NCBI GenBank assembly: GCA_030524485.1 | Contig: JAUNGR010000010.1 | Coordinates: 1-35,014 of the forward strand | Direction: 5' to 3' | Source: a bacterium | Lineage (GTDB): Bacteria > Bacillota > Clostridia > Lachnospirales > Lachnospiraceae | DNA length: 35,014 nt | Shown here: positions 15,897-25,556 of the stretch, one piece after another | How positions within the stretch are numbered: position 1 is the stretch's first letter | How the letters are laid out: each line of letters begins with the position of its first letter | Program-made: the position numbers and the translations under genes | Notes under the pieces: model-generated | Seen by the model: only the letters and a program-made list of their open reading frames with translations | What the model was told of the DNA's origin: nothing | Databases searched by the model: none

Positions 15897-16754
15897 TTAT
15901 ACTTCTGCTGCTATTTTTTTGATGTAAGCGATGTTGGTCTTTAACTTCTCATCGGTTGGCTCGGAGGAGAAATCCTCAAAGGTCACATAATTATCGTAGC
16001 CTACCTTCTTCAAAGCCTTGAAAATAGCTGGGAAATCTGCATAGCCATCTGTGAAGGTTGCCCAATCTCCCACATACTTCTGCACGCCTTCTACTTCTTT
16101 CTTCACCCAATGTGCATTCTTTACATGTACATGGTCCAGATACTCGCCCAGAATCTCAAATGCCATCTGATACTGCTCAAAGCCCTCATAAATCACATTT
16201 CCAGTGTCATAAATCACACCGATATAGCGGCTGTCAAAGTTGGAAGCAATGCGGTAAGCTGCACTTGCAGAGCAAGCAATCGTTCCGTGGTGCATCTCCA
16301 TGTTTGCCTTGATTCCGTACTCTTTTCCTAACTTCTCAATGACCTCATAACCAGCCACCGCCTGCTTAAACAGCTCATTGTAGCCCACCTTAGCATCGTA
16401 CTGCAGACAGTTCACACGAATCTTTGGGCAGTTCATGGTCACAGCTGCCTTCATGCAACGCTCAATCACCTTCGGGTCACTGCTTGCATTCAGATAAGTA
16501 GCCAGTGCATTAATCTCCAGCCCATTGGCATCGCAGAGTGCCTTGATGTCTGCTGCCTTCTTATCAATGGTCTCGATGTCGTAGGTACACAGGTTGTTAC
16601 GCCAGTAAGAAGGCTTCTCTGCCAAAATCGCAGGGTCGGTCGGAATGGCAGTCACTCTCCACTCCACTCCATCATAACCATTTGCCTTGATTTTCTTTAC
16701 TGCTTCCTCCGGTGTGTACTCCGGCATTCCCACCGTAAATATTGAGTATTTCAT
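15897..16754 (-). CDS. Sugar phosphate isomerase/epimerase (TIM barrel)
   Basis: Protein of 285 residues of the xylose-isomerase-like / AP-endonuclease-2 superfamily. The N-terminus (KYSIFTVGMPEY, then ANGYDGVEWRV) and metal-site segments NMEMHHGT, VIYDTGNVI, HVHVKNAHW and VTFEDFSSEP are typical. Members of this group interconvert ketose and aldose sugars or their phosphates; the exact substrate cannot be read from the sequence. Next to AraD and a GH43 enzyme, a pentose or ribulose-phosphate epimerase role is plausible. Start at 16754 with AAGGGG seven bases upstream. It has its own promoter at 16797-16825 and its own terminator, so it is separable from araD. No signal peptide; cytoplasmic. 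Confidence 0.88.
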   Translation of the reverse strand: MKYSIFTVGMPEYTPEEAVKKIKANGYDGVEWRVTAIPTDPAILAEKPSYWRNNLCTYDIETIDKKAADIKALCDANGLEINALATYLNASSDPKVIERCMKAAVTMNCPKIRVNCLQYDAKVGYNELFKQAVAGYEVIEKLGKEYGIKANMEMHHGTIACSASAAYRIASNFDSRYIGVIYDTGNVIYEGFEQYQMAFEILGEYLDHVHVKNAHWVKKEVEGVQKYVGDWATFTDGYADFPAIFKALKKVGYDNYVTFEDFSSEPTDEKLKTNIAYIKKIAAEV

Positions 16755-16796
16755 TGTTGTTCCCCTTTCCTTATGTCAGTTTCCTTTGCAAGCAAT

Positions 16797-16825
16797 AGTA
16801 TAGCACACATTTTGGAATTTTGAAA
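16797..16825 (-). promoter_or_regulatory. Promoter of the TIM-barrel gene
   Basis: Minus-strand TTTCAA (16825-16820), 17-base spacer, TATACT (16802-16797), preceded by TGC, giving an extended -10 (TGCTATACT) that compensates for the weak -35. A small TTGCTTGCAA palindrome lies just downstream of the -10 and could be an operator. Confidence 0.6.
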
Positions 16826-16886
16826 CCTATTTGTCGCACAATTACTCAATATCTTACTCTGAAAGTATTGTCAAGCGACTGGGCGG

Positions 16887-16908
16887 TGATTCGCTGTAAG
16901 GCGAATCA
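16887..16908. repeat. Palindromic repeat downstream of araD
   Basis: TGATTCGC-TGTAAG-GCGAATCA, an 8-bp stem just after the araD stop. No T run follows leftward (next bases CCGCCCAG), so termination there is doubtful. Its core matches the palindrome at 8100-8118, with a different loop. Confidence 0.5.
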
Positions 16909-16910
16909 TA

Positions 16911-17609
16911 TCAGTTTGCTTTCTCCTGACCATAATAGGCATTGGGACCGTGTTTTCTCATAAAATGCTTGTCCTGCATCTCCTGTGGAGCCGGTTTCAC
17001 CTTTTTGTTGAGTAACTCCGTGTAGAAGTTCATTTTGGCAACTTCCTCCAGAACCACCGCATGGTACACCGCCTCGGCGGCATCCTTGCCCCAAGTGAAA
17101 GGGCCATGATTCTTGCAGAGCACCGCCGGAACATACAGCGGATTCTTGCCCTCAAAGGTCTCTATGATGACTTTTCCTGTGTTTTTCTCATACCCCTCAT
17201 CAATCTCCTCTTGGGTCAGATTTCTTGCACAGGGAATCTCTCCATAGAAATAGTCTGCATGGGTGGTTCCATAGCAGGGCAGTGCCCGCCCCGCCTGTGC
17301 CCAAGCCGTTGCCATGGTCGAATGGGTATGCACAATGCCTCCGATTTCTGGAAAGGCCTTGTACAACTCCAAATGTGTTGCTGTGTCGGAGGAGGGACGC
17401 AGCTCTCCTTCCACCACTTCGCCATCCAAATTTACCACCACCATATTTTCTACCGATAAGTCCTCGTACTCCACACCACTCGGTTTAATCACCACCAGCC
17501 CTCTCTCTCTATCGATTCCACTGGCATTTCCCCAAGTATAGGTAATCAGTTTTCTTCTCTCCAACTCCATGTTGGCTTCATACACCTGTTTTTTTAATTT
17601 TTTGAGCAT
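16911..17609 (-). CDS. araD: L-ribulose-5-phosphate 4-epimerase
   Basis: Protein of 232 residues, the normal length. It converts L-ribulose 5-phosphate to D-xylulose 5-phosphate, the last dedicated step of L-arabinose use. Class II aldolase/epimerase features are present: [13 protein letters not shown], the zinc ligands in HTHS (about 94-97) and NHGPFTWG (about 170), THADYF, and the C-terminal Tyr in NAYYGQ. The ATG at 17609 follows AGGAGGAGGG closely. It lies 40 bases after the GH43 gene, so the two are probably co-transcribed, with arabinose released by the glycosidase feeding this step. No araA or araB lies in the window. Confidence 0.95.
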   Translation of the reverse strand: MLKKLKKQVYEANMELERRKLITYTWGNASGIDRERGLVVIKPSGVEYEDLSVENMVVVNLDGEVVEGELRPSSDTATHLELYKAFPEIGGIVHTHSTMATAWAQAGRALPCYGTTHADYFYGEIPCARNLTQEEIDEGYEKNTGKVIIETFEGKNPLYVPAVLCKNHGPFTWGKDAAEAVYHAVVLEEVAKMNFYTELLNKKVKPAPQEMQDKHFMRKHGPNAYYGQEKAN

Positions 17610-17649
17610 AGTACCCTCCTCCTAGTTACGAGCTGTTTTGCTCTCCGTT

Positions 17650-20600
17650 CTAAGTTGTCACCTTCACCTGTCTAAACTCTGCATACATTTTTTTCTCTCT
17701 GCCATTTCCGACCGCATAACAGCCTGCCATCGCTCCGGTAAAACGTTTTCCGATATGCCAGCCCTCGTCGCAGATATAGTTAACATTTGTGAGTGTTCCG
17801 AGCAACTTCTCCTCGCCATTTGCATCTTCATAGAAGCAACTTCTTCTCAGTCCATCCGTTACCACTTTAAGCTTATAGACCCGATTCTCAGCTGCCGTCT
17901 CAAAGGAGGTACGCAGTACATCTCCGATTCTTTCCTTTACAGCAAGCCAATAGCCGTCCTCTCTCTTCTCTATGCCAAAGCTTAAGTAGGTATTTTCATC
18001 GTAGTAACAGCTTAGACCTGCCTCATCGCCCAAGGCATCCCACTGTACCGACACCTCCGCCTGAATCGTGAAGGCAAAGTCCGTCTGGCGAGTCACATAG
18101 GCCTGATTGCCGCTCACCTCATACAGTGGCGTTCCTCCATAGAGCCGAAGAATGGTCTCTCCCTGCTCCTTTTTCCATTCTGTACCTTGCTCCAACGGGG
18201 TCTTCACCCACATCCACTGCTTTCCGTCCAATGCCAAGTCCTTCGGGTATTCACAAGGCAAAAGGTTCGGTCTCTTTTGCAATACACTGGGTCCCTTGCC
18301 TCCGTTCACCAAAGGCCAGCCATCTGGAGTCCAAGTCACAGGGTCCAAAGCCGTCTCTCTTCCTAATACGGTGTAGGCATCCGCAAGCAAGCGTCCGCAA
18401 AGATATACCATATACCAGCTTCCGTCCGGCAGCTGCAAAAGCTTTCCGTGTCCCGCTCTCTGGATGGCTGCCATTGCATCTTTCTGGGTCATCACTGGAT
18501 TGTAGGGGCAGCTCTCATAAGGACCGTACATATTTTGAGAACGACCGATGCTGACACGATGCTCCATGCCAGTACCACCCTCTGCCAGAATCAAATAATA
18601 GTAGCCATCCTTTTTCAAAAGATGCGGTCCCTCTGGATTGCGTTTCATATCGCCATACCAGAGCATTCTTGCCTCCGAAATCTTCTCGCTGCAATCGGCA
18701 TTCAGCTCCATGATTCTTGCTCCACGGTTTAGGAGCATGTACTTGCGTCCGTCCTCATCATGGAAGATAGAAGGGTCTATTCCATCCTCATTGATGATGG
18801 CTGGTTTGCTGTAAGGTCCCTCCGGTCTCTCTGCACTCACCACCACCTGCTTGCGGCACACATAATCGGTGTCGTTCATGCGATAGGTCACGGCAATATA
18901 AAAACGCTTTCCATCGTAAGAGATATCTGGTGCCCAGTAGCCCCTTCCGCTCTCCAAGCCTTCTAACATCGCCCATTCTGGATTGGTGATGGCATGTCCG
19001 ATAATCTCCCAATGTACCAAGTCTCTGGAGTGGGAAATCGGCACGCAGGGGAAATAGGTGAAGGAGGAATTTACCATATAATAATCGTCTCCCACCCGCA
19101 CCACGGAGGGGTCCGGAAAGGCTCCCGTGCGAATCGGATTGTGATACATCTCGGTATAAGGCACACCGATTTTCTCCTCAAAGTAGGCATAAACCGCCTC
19201 CTTTTGTGCCTTGATTTCTTCTTTTCTGCGAGTACTCTTAGGATGTCCCTCTTGGCTGTCCATCCACGCAAGTTCCTCAATTGCCGTGCCACCAGGGGCA
19301 TATACTCCCTGAAGCCACTCTGGAAGAAGCTCCTTCTCCTGCATGATTTGATAAGCAAGCTCATAAGGGGTCACACGCTCTTTATCGCCCTGCGTCATAT
19401 CCATTCCCACCGTCTCCACGAGGTACTTCACCGTCTCCACGTTGGCTCCCATCGCTGCGTAGTGCAGAATGCCTCTACCCTTTGCATCCCGCAAGTTCAA
19501 GCTGTACTTGGAATACTCGGTCATCTGTTTTACCAAATCAAAGTTGCCCTCCAAAGCAGCTAGGAAAATGGCCGGAACCGCATCGTCCCCCTCAAAGTTT
19601 TCCGGATTTGCCGTCACATGCACATAGTCCACATCTACATAACCATGCTTGCGGTACTCCTCCGGCTGCATCACAGCGTCTGCAATGGCAAAGAGACCTA
19701 TCTTGGCTCCCGTCCAAGTCGCCTTCGCCGGACGATACACGGGCATCCAGTCACCGCCTTCTACCTTCATGGTGCTGCTGCCATCGCCAAAGAATTTCTG
19801 CACAAAACGCACTTCTCTCTCATCGCCTTCAAACTTTTGACACTGCAATACTTCCTCTCTCTGTTCGGCATCGTTCCCCGTTGACCTTACATATTCCAGA
19901 TACAAAGCGTCCTCTTCTCTCTTTAACGCCAGATACACATACTGACCACCTAACATCACGGTACCGGCTTTTGCTCCCAGCGGAAGAGCCGTCACATCCA
20001 TCTTTGTCTCCATCGTAAAAGCAGGGCAGGCTAACTTCTGGGTCAACACATTTCCACACTTCCAGAGTGTTGGCTTCTCCTCCTCGGAGGAATTTGCTGC
20101 AAACAGACGAAGATAGGAAGTTCCCTCTTTTTTCACGGTCTCGGCATAGCCCAAATCGTTGGCCATCCACTGCCACTGTAAGCCCAGACCATTCGCAAAC
20201 GCATCACTGGTCTCTGGCTCATGCGGAGTCACCTTCGGGCAGCCAGAGGGTTTTTGATACACATAGGAAGGCTCCCCGCAGAACTCTTCCGCATGAATGC
20301 CCATCACCGGCCACCCTTCCTTCCAGTTTACTTTCTGCAGATGGCAGATGCGTCCATACACGCCTCTATCCTGAAAATGCAAAAACCACTCTTCCTTCCC
20401 GTCTGGAGTGTCCACCAAAGCTCCTTGGTGCGGACCATTCACCCTAGCCGCTCCCTGATGCATCACAATCTGGAACTCATAAGGTCCATAGATATCCTTG
20501 GCACGCAGAGCCACCTGCCAGCCGACACGCACCCCTCCAGCCGGAGACAATACATAGATTTGTCCGTCTCTCACATACACCTTCGGTCCCTCAATCGTAA

Positions 20601-21161
20601 TCTGTGCTGGTTTGGTCTGCTCACCATCAAACACAATCACATCCTCACTCAAGGCCTTCGTGCAGTCCTCACTCATCTCAAACACGCCCAGACGGCTCTT
20701 AAAGCCAATGCGGCTCTTCGCATAAGCATGTACCACAAAAGCTCTTCCATCCGGCAGCCACACAGGACAGGGATCGATAAAGCCCTTGCCCTCCCAGATA
20801 CAGTGCAGGGGACTCCACTCTCCCAGAGGGTCCTTGGTGCTGGTGACAAAGATTCCCTCGTCCGGCATTCCCACAAAAATATAGAAGGTGCCGTTGTGAT
20901 AGCGTAAGCTCGGTGCCCAGATACCGCAGCCATGACGGGGCTTCTCATAACCGACCGCCGGAATGCCTCCTTTGAGGGCATAGTTCACCAAATCCCAGTT
21001 CACCAAATCGGCAATCCTGGAACACAGCTAAAGCTGGAGGCCGTCATATAGTAGGTGTCCTCCACCCGAATCACATCCGGATCCGAATAATCGGTAAATA
21101 GAATCGGATTTCTAAAAAATCCCTCTCCCAAATCTGCTTCCCACAATCGTTTCGTGTTCAT
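17650..21161 (-). pseudogene. GH43-ankyrin-GH43 fusion, frameshifted near the start
   Basis: The ATG at 21161 (AAGGAAG upstream) opens 53 codons of a GH43 glycosidase: FRNPILFTDYSDPDVIRV with the catalytic base Asp, then SCVPGLPI, ending in TGA at 21000. The rest continues in another frame from about 21006 (DLVNW) to 17650, about 1118 codons. Order: first GH43 blade domain with IDPCPVW and the acid Glu in IEGPKVY; a beta-sandwich; two or three ankyrin repeats (AIFLAALEGNFDLV, GRGILHYAAMGANVETVKYL); a complete second GH43 (FPDPSVVRV, GIDPSIFHDEDG, NPEGPHLLKKDG); and a C-terminal beta-sandwich. Expected activity is intracellular beta-xylosidase/arabinofuranosidase on imported oligosaccharides; no signal peptide. 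The break removes about five codons where domain 2 has ISHSRDLVHW. Domain 2 could still be made if translation starts internally, but no ribosome site is seen. Confidence 0.85.
20982..21009 (-). repeat. Tandem 13-bp direct repeat at the frameshift
   Basis: AGTTCACCAAATC occurs at 20982-20994 and again at 20997-21009. On the coding strand this is GATTTGGTGAACT twice, encoding DLVN-W-DLVN. The upstream copy begins with GATT, the same four bases as the end of CCGATT (Pro-Ile) before the break, which is the microhomology expected for the inferred deletion. Confidence 0.7.
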
Positions 21162-21221
21162 CTTTTTCTTCCTTTCCGTTCCCTTTTTCACTTTGTCTTG
21201 CTTACTTTTGCCTCTTTATGT

Positions 21222-21235
21222 TGAAAGTGCTTACA
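21222..21235. promoter_or_regulatory. cre-like operator at the GH43 promoter
   Basis: TGAAAGTGCTTACA, read on the minus strand as TGTAAGCACTTTCA, is a near-palindrome that fits the CcpA cre consensus TGWAANCGNTNWCA except for one central base. It begins about five bases after the predicted RNA start, a common place for catabolite repression. A local LacI-family regulator is an alternative reader. Confidence 0.5.
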
Positions 21236-21246
21236 ATCTACTTTTG

Positions 21247-21252
21247 ATTATA
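21247..21252 (-). promoter_or_regulatory. -10 box of the GH43-araD promoter
   Basis: Minus strand TATAAT, a perfect -10. The hexamer 17 bases upstream is AGCCGA, a poor -35, which suggests the promoter needs an activator. Predicted RNA start near 21240, about 80 bases before the ATG at 21161. Confidence 0.5.
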
Positions 21253-21323
21253 CCCGAACTCCCTTGCTCTCGGCTAGCTATATTTTGTCACTATAATAGT
21301 CAATTTTTGTCCTTTTTCGATTT

Positions 21324-23105
21324 CTATTCAAACTGTGCCTGATACAGTTGCCGATAAAAGCCTTCTTGGCTCATCAGACTCTCGTGGGTTCCCTGCTCCA
21401 CCACCTCTCCGTGGTTGACCACCAAAATCCAATCCGCATTTCGTATGGTAGAAAGCCTGTGAGCAATCACAAAGCAGGTCTTTCCCTCCATCAGACGCAG
21501 CATCGCTTTCTGAATCTGCTGCTCCGTTCTCGTATCCACATTGGAGGTGGCCTCATCCAAAATCAGCATACGAGCGTCCAAAAGCATGGCTCTGGCAATC
21601 GTTAGGAGCTGCTTTTGTCCCTTGGAAATGTTGGTTCCCTCATCGCTGAGAATGGTATCATAGCCCTGTGGAAGATGGCTGATAAAGGAATGCATCCACG
21701 CCGCTTTCGCCGCTGCCTCTACCTCCTCTCGACAAGCTCCCTCCCTCCCGTAAGCCAGATTCTCATAGATGGAACCAGTAAAGAGCCACGTATCCTGTAG
21801 CACCATTGCATAAGAACGGCGTAAACTGTCACGGGTGAGGGCTAAGACACTTTCTCCGTCCACTCGGATTTCTCCAGAATTGACATCGTAAAACCGCATC
21901 AAAAGATTGATTAAGGTGGTCTTTCCGGCTCCGGTCGGCCCGACAATCGCAATGGTTTTTCCCGGCTCCACCCTCAAGTTGAAATCGTGCAAAATAATAT
22001 GCTCCGGCTCATAGCCGAAGGAGACATGGGAAAGCTCCACCTCTCCCTTCGCCTGCACAAGAGCCTTTGCCTGCGGCAGGTCAGCCGCCTCCGCTGGCTC
22101 GTCCATGGTGCGGAATACCCTCTCAGCGGCCGCCAGAGCCGACTGTAACTCGTTTATGATATTGGCTGCCTCATTGATGGGACCGGAAAACTTGCGGGAA
22201 TACAGCACAAAGGAAGAAATGCTTCCCACACTCATCTGTCCGGTCAGGTAGAACAAGGCTCCAAACACACTGATGAGTGTGAGGGAGAGATTGTTGACAA
22301 AATTCACCATAGGACCGGCAAAACTCCAGTATTCTGCCATGTAGTAGGCATCCACCGCCTCCCGATTCTTCTCATCAAAGCTTGCTACGGTATTGGCCTC
22401 CTGATGATAGGCCTTTAAGCTCTTCTGCCCGCTTATCATCTCCTCCGCAAAGCCATTCAACTCCCCCAGCTTTTGGGAGCGTAGCCGATAGAGCAGACGG
22501 GTCTTTTTGCTGATGAAGCGAGTGATGGCAAAGGAGAGAGGAACGGTGATGCAAAAGACAAAGACCAGTCTCGAAGACACCACCACCATCATGCCAAAGG
22601 CTCCAAAAACCGTGACCACCGTGGTGAGCATCTGAATCAAATCGTTGGAAAGAGAGACATTCACCGTATCAATGTCATAGCTGATGCGACTCAAAATGTC
22701 TCCAGTCTGATTGGTATCAAAGTAGCCCACTGGCAGACGCAGCAGCTTATCAAACACATCCTTTCTCATGCGATATACCACCTTACGGCTGATCAGAAGC
22801 ATCAGCACCCGCAGAGCATACGAAAGAAGAGCGGAGATTGCATAAAAAAGCAACATCCAACGGGCATAATAAAAGACCTGCCCAAACAACACCTTTCCCT
22901 CCCCCGGCTCTATCGCATCCACAGCATAACCAGAAAGCATGGGGCCAACAAGAGCCAACAGATTGCTTAGGACGTTTAAAAGAAGAGCCAAAAGCAACAG
23001 CCATTTATCCCTCAGCATATAGCGTCCCAGCCTGAGGATGGTTCCCCTTCTGTCCTTGGGTTTTTCAAATTTTTTTCTGTCTTTTCCATTTTTTGTAGCC
23101 GCCAT
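21324..23105 (-). CDS. ABC exporter half, catalytic-site subunit
   Basis: Protein of 593 residues: six membrane helices (to about 320) then an ATPase domain. Walker A is GPTGAGKTT, Walker B is MLILDEATSNVD with the catalytic Glu, and the H-loop is VIAHRLS. The signature motif is ISKGQ instead of LSGGQ, a degenerate form common in one half of heterodimeric exporters. The ATG at 23105 is four bases after the stop of the partner gene and uses AGGGGTG inside the end of that gene as its ribosome site; the longer frame starting upstream overlaps the partner and is unlikely. It works with the product of 23110-24861 in the membrane. Substrate unknown; drugs, lipids or peptides are typical. Confidence 0.93.
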   Translation of the reverse strand: MAATKNGKDRKKFEKPKDRRGTILRLGRYMLRDKWLLLLALLLNVLSNLLALVGPMLSGYAVDAIEPGEGKVLFGQVFYYARWMLLFYAISALLSYALRVLMLLISRKVVYRMRKDVFDKLLRLPVGYFDTNQTGDILSRISYDIDTVNVSLSNDLIQMLTTVVTVFGAFGMMVVVSSRLVFVFCITVPLSFAITRFISKKTRLLYRLRSQKLGELNGFAEEMISGQKSLKAYHQEANTVASFDEKNREAVDAYYMAEYWSFAGPMVNFVNNLSLTLISVFGALFYLTGQMSVGSISSFVLYSRKFSGPINEAANIINELQSALAAAERVFRTMDEPAEAADLPQAKALVQAKGEVELSHVSFGYEPEHIILHDFNLRVEPGKTIAIVGPTGAGKTTLINLLMRFYDVNSGEIRVDGESVLALTRDSLRRSYAMVLQDTWLFTGSIYENLAYGREGACREEVEAAAKAAWMHSFISHLPQGYDTILSDEGTNISKGQKQLLTIARAMLLDARMLILDEATSNVDTRTEQQIQKAMLRLMEGKTCFVIAHRLSTIRNADWILVVNHGEVVEQGTHESLMSQEGFYRQLYQAQFE

Positions 23106-23109
23106 ATGC

Positions 23110-24861
23110 TCACCCCTCTCCCATCTGCGATGCCGCAATTTCCCGATACAGCTCACACTCTCTCATCAGGCTTTCATGCCTGCCGTATCCGATGACTTTT
23201 CCGTCCTCCAAAACCAAAATGTGGTCGGCATGTCGGATGGAACTCACTCTCTGTGCAATGATGACCGTGGTCGTGTCCTGAAAATGCACGGCGATTTCTT
23301 TTCGCAGAGCCGCATCGGTCTTATAGTCCAAGGCACTGGAGGAGTCGTCCAAAATCAAAAAATCTGGACGAGCGGCCAAGGCTCTGGCAATCAGCACTCT
23401 CTGCTTCTGCCCTCCAGAAAGATTGGCTCCCTTGATGTCCAACTTCTCCTGCCCCTTTCCGCTCTTTTTCTCCACGAACTCTGAGGCTCTCGCATACAAC
23501 AGAGCTTCCTGAATCTGCTCTTCCGTCAATTTTCGTCCCAGACGGACATTCTCAAAAATCGTATTCTCAAAAATGCTATCATTTTGAAAAACAACCCCAA
23601 AGCGGCTGCGCAGCTCTCCCAAGTCCCATTCTTTGACATTGACTCCGTCCACCAGCACCTGCCCCTCTTCCACATCATAAAAACGCATCAAAAGATTCGC
23701 TATGGTGCTTTTTCCGGAGCCAGTCGCTCCAATGATGCCTAGGGTTTCTCCCTTTTTCAGAGCAAAGCAGATGTGACTGAGATTGGGCTTGCCACCATTG
23801 TAGGAGAAGGACACATCCCGAAATTCCAAAGCTAAAGACTCTTGTCCCTCTGCTTTTCCTCCCTTTTCCTCTTCTTGTTTGGCAAAACTCTGTGCCAGTG
23901 CCTTCCAATCTCTCTCATCCTCCGCATCCAAAATCTGCACAATGCGGTCTGAGGAAGCGATGGCTTTCGAGATAATCACAAACATCTTGGAGATGGAAAG
24001 CATGGCATTTAAAATAATCGCAAAGTAGGTCAAAAAGGCGAGAATCTTTCCCACTTCACTCTGTCCAGCATTGACCCGATAGGCTCCTGCGATGACCACC
24101 AAGACCAGACCAATGTTCAAAAGCAGATTCATGGAGGGATCCGTCACCGCCATCAGCATTCCAGCCTTCCTCTCCCTCTCCACCACCTCCCGATTGATGG
24201 CATCAAAGCGTTTGGACTCGTACTCGGTCTTAGAGAGGGCTTTGATCACTCGAATGCCCGAAATGTCTTCCCTCACCAGCCGCACAAAGGCATCCACCGA
24301 CTCCTGCAAGGCCAAATACATCGGAATGCTTTTCTTGGATACCACATACAGGATGAGAGCCAACAGAGGCATCATGCAGAGCAGCACCCCTGCTAAGGCA
24401 GCATCCAACGACAGAGTCATACACAGCCCTCCAAACAGGAGAATGGGGGCACGCACCCCCAACCGCTGCAGGCGACTCACAGCCTGATGTACATTGTAGG
24501 TGTCCGTGGTCAACCTCGCAATCAGAGAGGGCTTGCCCCAAGCATCCGTTCCACTGTTTGAGAGATACAAAATCTTCTCAAACAAATCGTGCCGCAGCCG
24601 CTCCGTCACATCGCTGCCCACCTTGGAGGCCATGCGGTTTGCCGTGACCGTTCCGATGGCAGCGACCACCGAGCAAAGCAGCATCACAAAGCCCCACTCC
24701 ACAATTCTTCTTTTGTCTCCGAGAGGAATCACATTGTCAATCATATAAGCAAGAATCCAAGGCAAAAACAAATCCATGATGGTTCCCAATACTTTGATGG
24801 CAAACCCCACTGCCATTCTCGGATAAAACGGACGAATATAGACAGAAATCACTTTTTGCAT
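23110..24861 (-). CDS. ABC exporter half, degenerate-site subunit
   Basis: Protein of 583 residues with six membrane helices and an ATPase domain. Walker A is GATGSGKST and the signature is canonical LSGGQ. Walker B reads FLILDDSSSALD, with Asp instead of the catalytic Glu, and the H-loop is IIAQRVS, with Gln instead of His. Paired with the next gene, this gives one complete composite site (partner Walker motifs plus this LSGGQ) and one dead site, as in BmrC/BmrD-type exporters. Start at 24861 behind AAGGAA with seven bases between. It follows the DUF4303-like gene by 51 bases, so it may belong to the long leftward run. An insert of charged residues lies between membrane and ATPase domains (about 318-340, EEEKGGKAEGQE). 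Confidence 0.93.
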   Translation of the reverse strand: MQKVISVYIRPFYPRMAVGFAIKVLGTIMDLFLPWILAYMIDNVIPLGDKRRIVEWGFVMLLCSVVAAIGTVTANRMASKVGSDVTERLRHDLFEKILYLSNSGTDAWGKPSLIARLTTDTYNVHQAVSRLQRLGVRAPILLFGGLCMTLSLDAALAGVLLCMMPLLALILYVVSKKSIPMYLALQESVDAFVRLVREDISGIRVIKALSKTEYESKRFDAINREVVERERKAGMLMAVTDPSMNLLLNIGLVLVVIAGAYRVNAGQSEVGKILAFLTYFAIILNAMLSISKMFVIISKAIASSDRIVQILDAEDERDWKALAQSFAKQEEEKGGKAEGQESLALEFRDVSFSYNGGKPNLSHICFALKKGETLGIIGATGSGKSTIANLLMRFYDVEEGQVLVDGVNVKEWDLGELRSRFGVVFQNDSIFENTIFENVRLGRKLTEEQIQEALLYARASEFVEKKSGKGQEKLDIKGANLSGGQKQRVLIARALAARPDFLILDDSSSALDYKTDAALRKEIAVHFQDTTTVIIAQRVSSIRHADHILVLEDGKVIGYGRHESLMRECELYREIAASQMGEG

Positions 24862-24912
24862 CTTTTTTTCCTTCTTTCGTTCTCTTCTAGCATCCCCCTC
24901 TTTTGTTGTTTT

Positions 24913-25509
24913 TTACAACTCCAAGATACTTGCAAACTCTTTTCGTCTTGTCTCGTCTTGATTGAGCATCCGATAGAGTTCCAGCATATCCGCCGCTTCA
25001 AACAGTTCTCTCACATAAAAATTCCAAGAGATTTCTGGATGTCGGCTGCCTTCTCCCTCCGTCACAAATTCTCGAAATACACGAAGGCTGCTGGCCAAAA
25101 TTTGGTCTCGAAATTCCTGAAAGGCCTCCGAATAATCATAATTTTCATCCGTAAAAAGATCGGAATTTTCGCTCAAGCACTCCTGCAGCATCTGTGTCAA
25201 ATCCTCAAAGATCTCCGCTGCCGCCTCGTCAATGCCCCACTCCTCCTCCGCATACTTATAGTACAGATAGTCCTCATTCTGCACAGAACCGGCCTGTTCC
25301 AGGAGAAAATTTTTGGTGTTTGCCTGCACGCCAACAGCCCATAAATCGGCGGTCAGCACCAAACTGATGGCATAAACCTCATCGTGTTCCTCCAAGAGTT
25401 CCTGCAAGGCACAAGAAAGTCCCAACTTCAGTCCCTCCTGCCATTCCTCCAAATCAAAAGCAAGCTCCATTTCCTGCTCCGCTTCTCTTCCCTTCTCTTC
25501 TCTTTCCAT
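24913..25509 (-). CDS. Acidic protein resembling the DUF4303 family
   Basis: Up to 198 residues, very acidic, no membrane segment or signal peptide. The segment LVLTADLWAVGVQANTKNF followed by YYKYAEEEWGID resembles DUF4303, small cytosolic proteins of unknown role sometimes linked to polymorphic-toxin immunity. The start is uncertain: ATG 25509 has AGAGG only two or three bases away, while ATG 25470 (MELAFDLEEW) has GGAG six bases upstream and may be the true start. It lies 47 bases (or more) after cobA-hemD and 51 before the ABC genes. No toxin gene is visible nearby. I do not assign a function. Confidence 0.65.
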   Translation of the reverse strand: MEREEKGREAEQEMELAFDLEEWQEGLKLGLSCALQELLEEHDEVYAISLVLTADLWAVGVQANTKNFLLEQAGSVQNEDYLYYKYAEEEWGIDEAAAEIFEDLTQMLQECLSENSDLFTDENYDYSEAFQEFRDQILASSLRVFREFVTEGEGSRHPEISWNFYVRELFEAADMLELYRMLNQDETRRKEFASILEL

Positions 25510-25556
25510 ATCCTCTTCTCGTCTCCATTCTTTTTGTTTCGCTTCTTTTTATGATG

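Noticed and set aside
21253-21323. Terminator after the ABC exporter genes
   Set aside because: TTTTGTC direct repeats and a short ACTAT-T-ATAGT palindrome are present, but there is no hairpin followed by a T run on the leftward strand.
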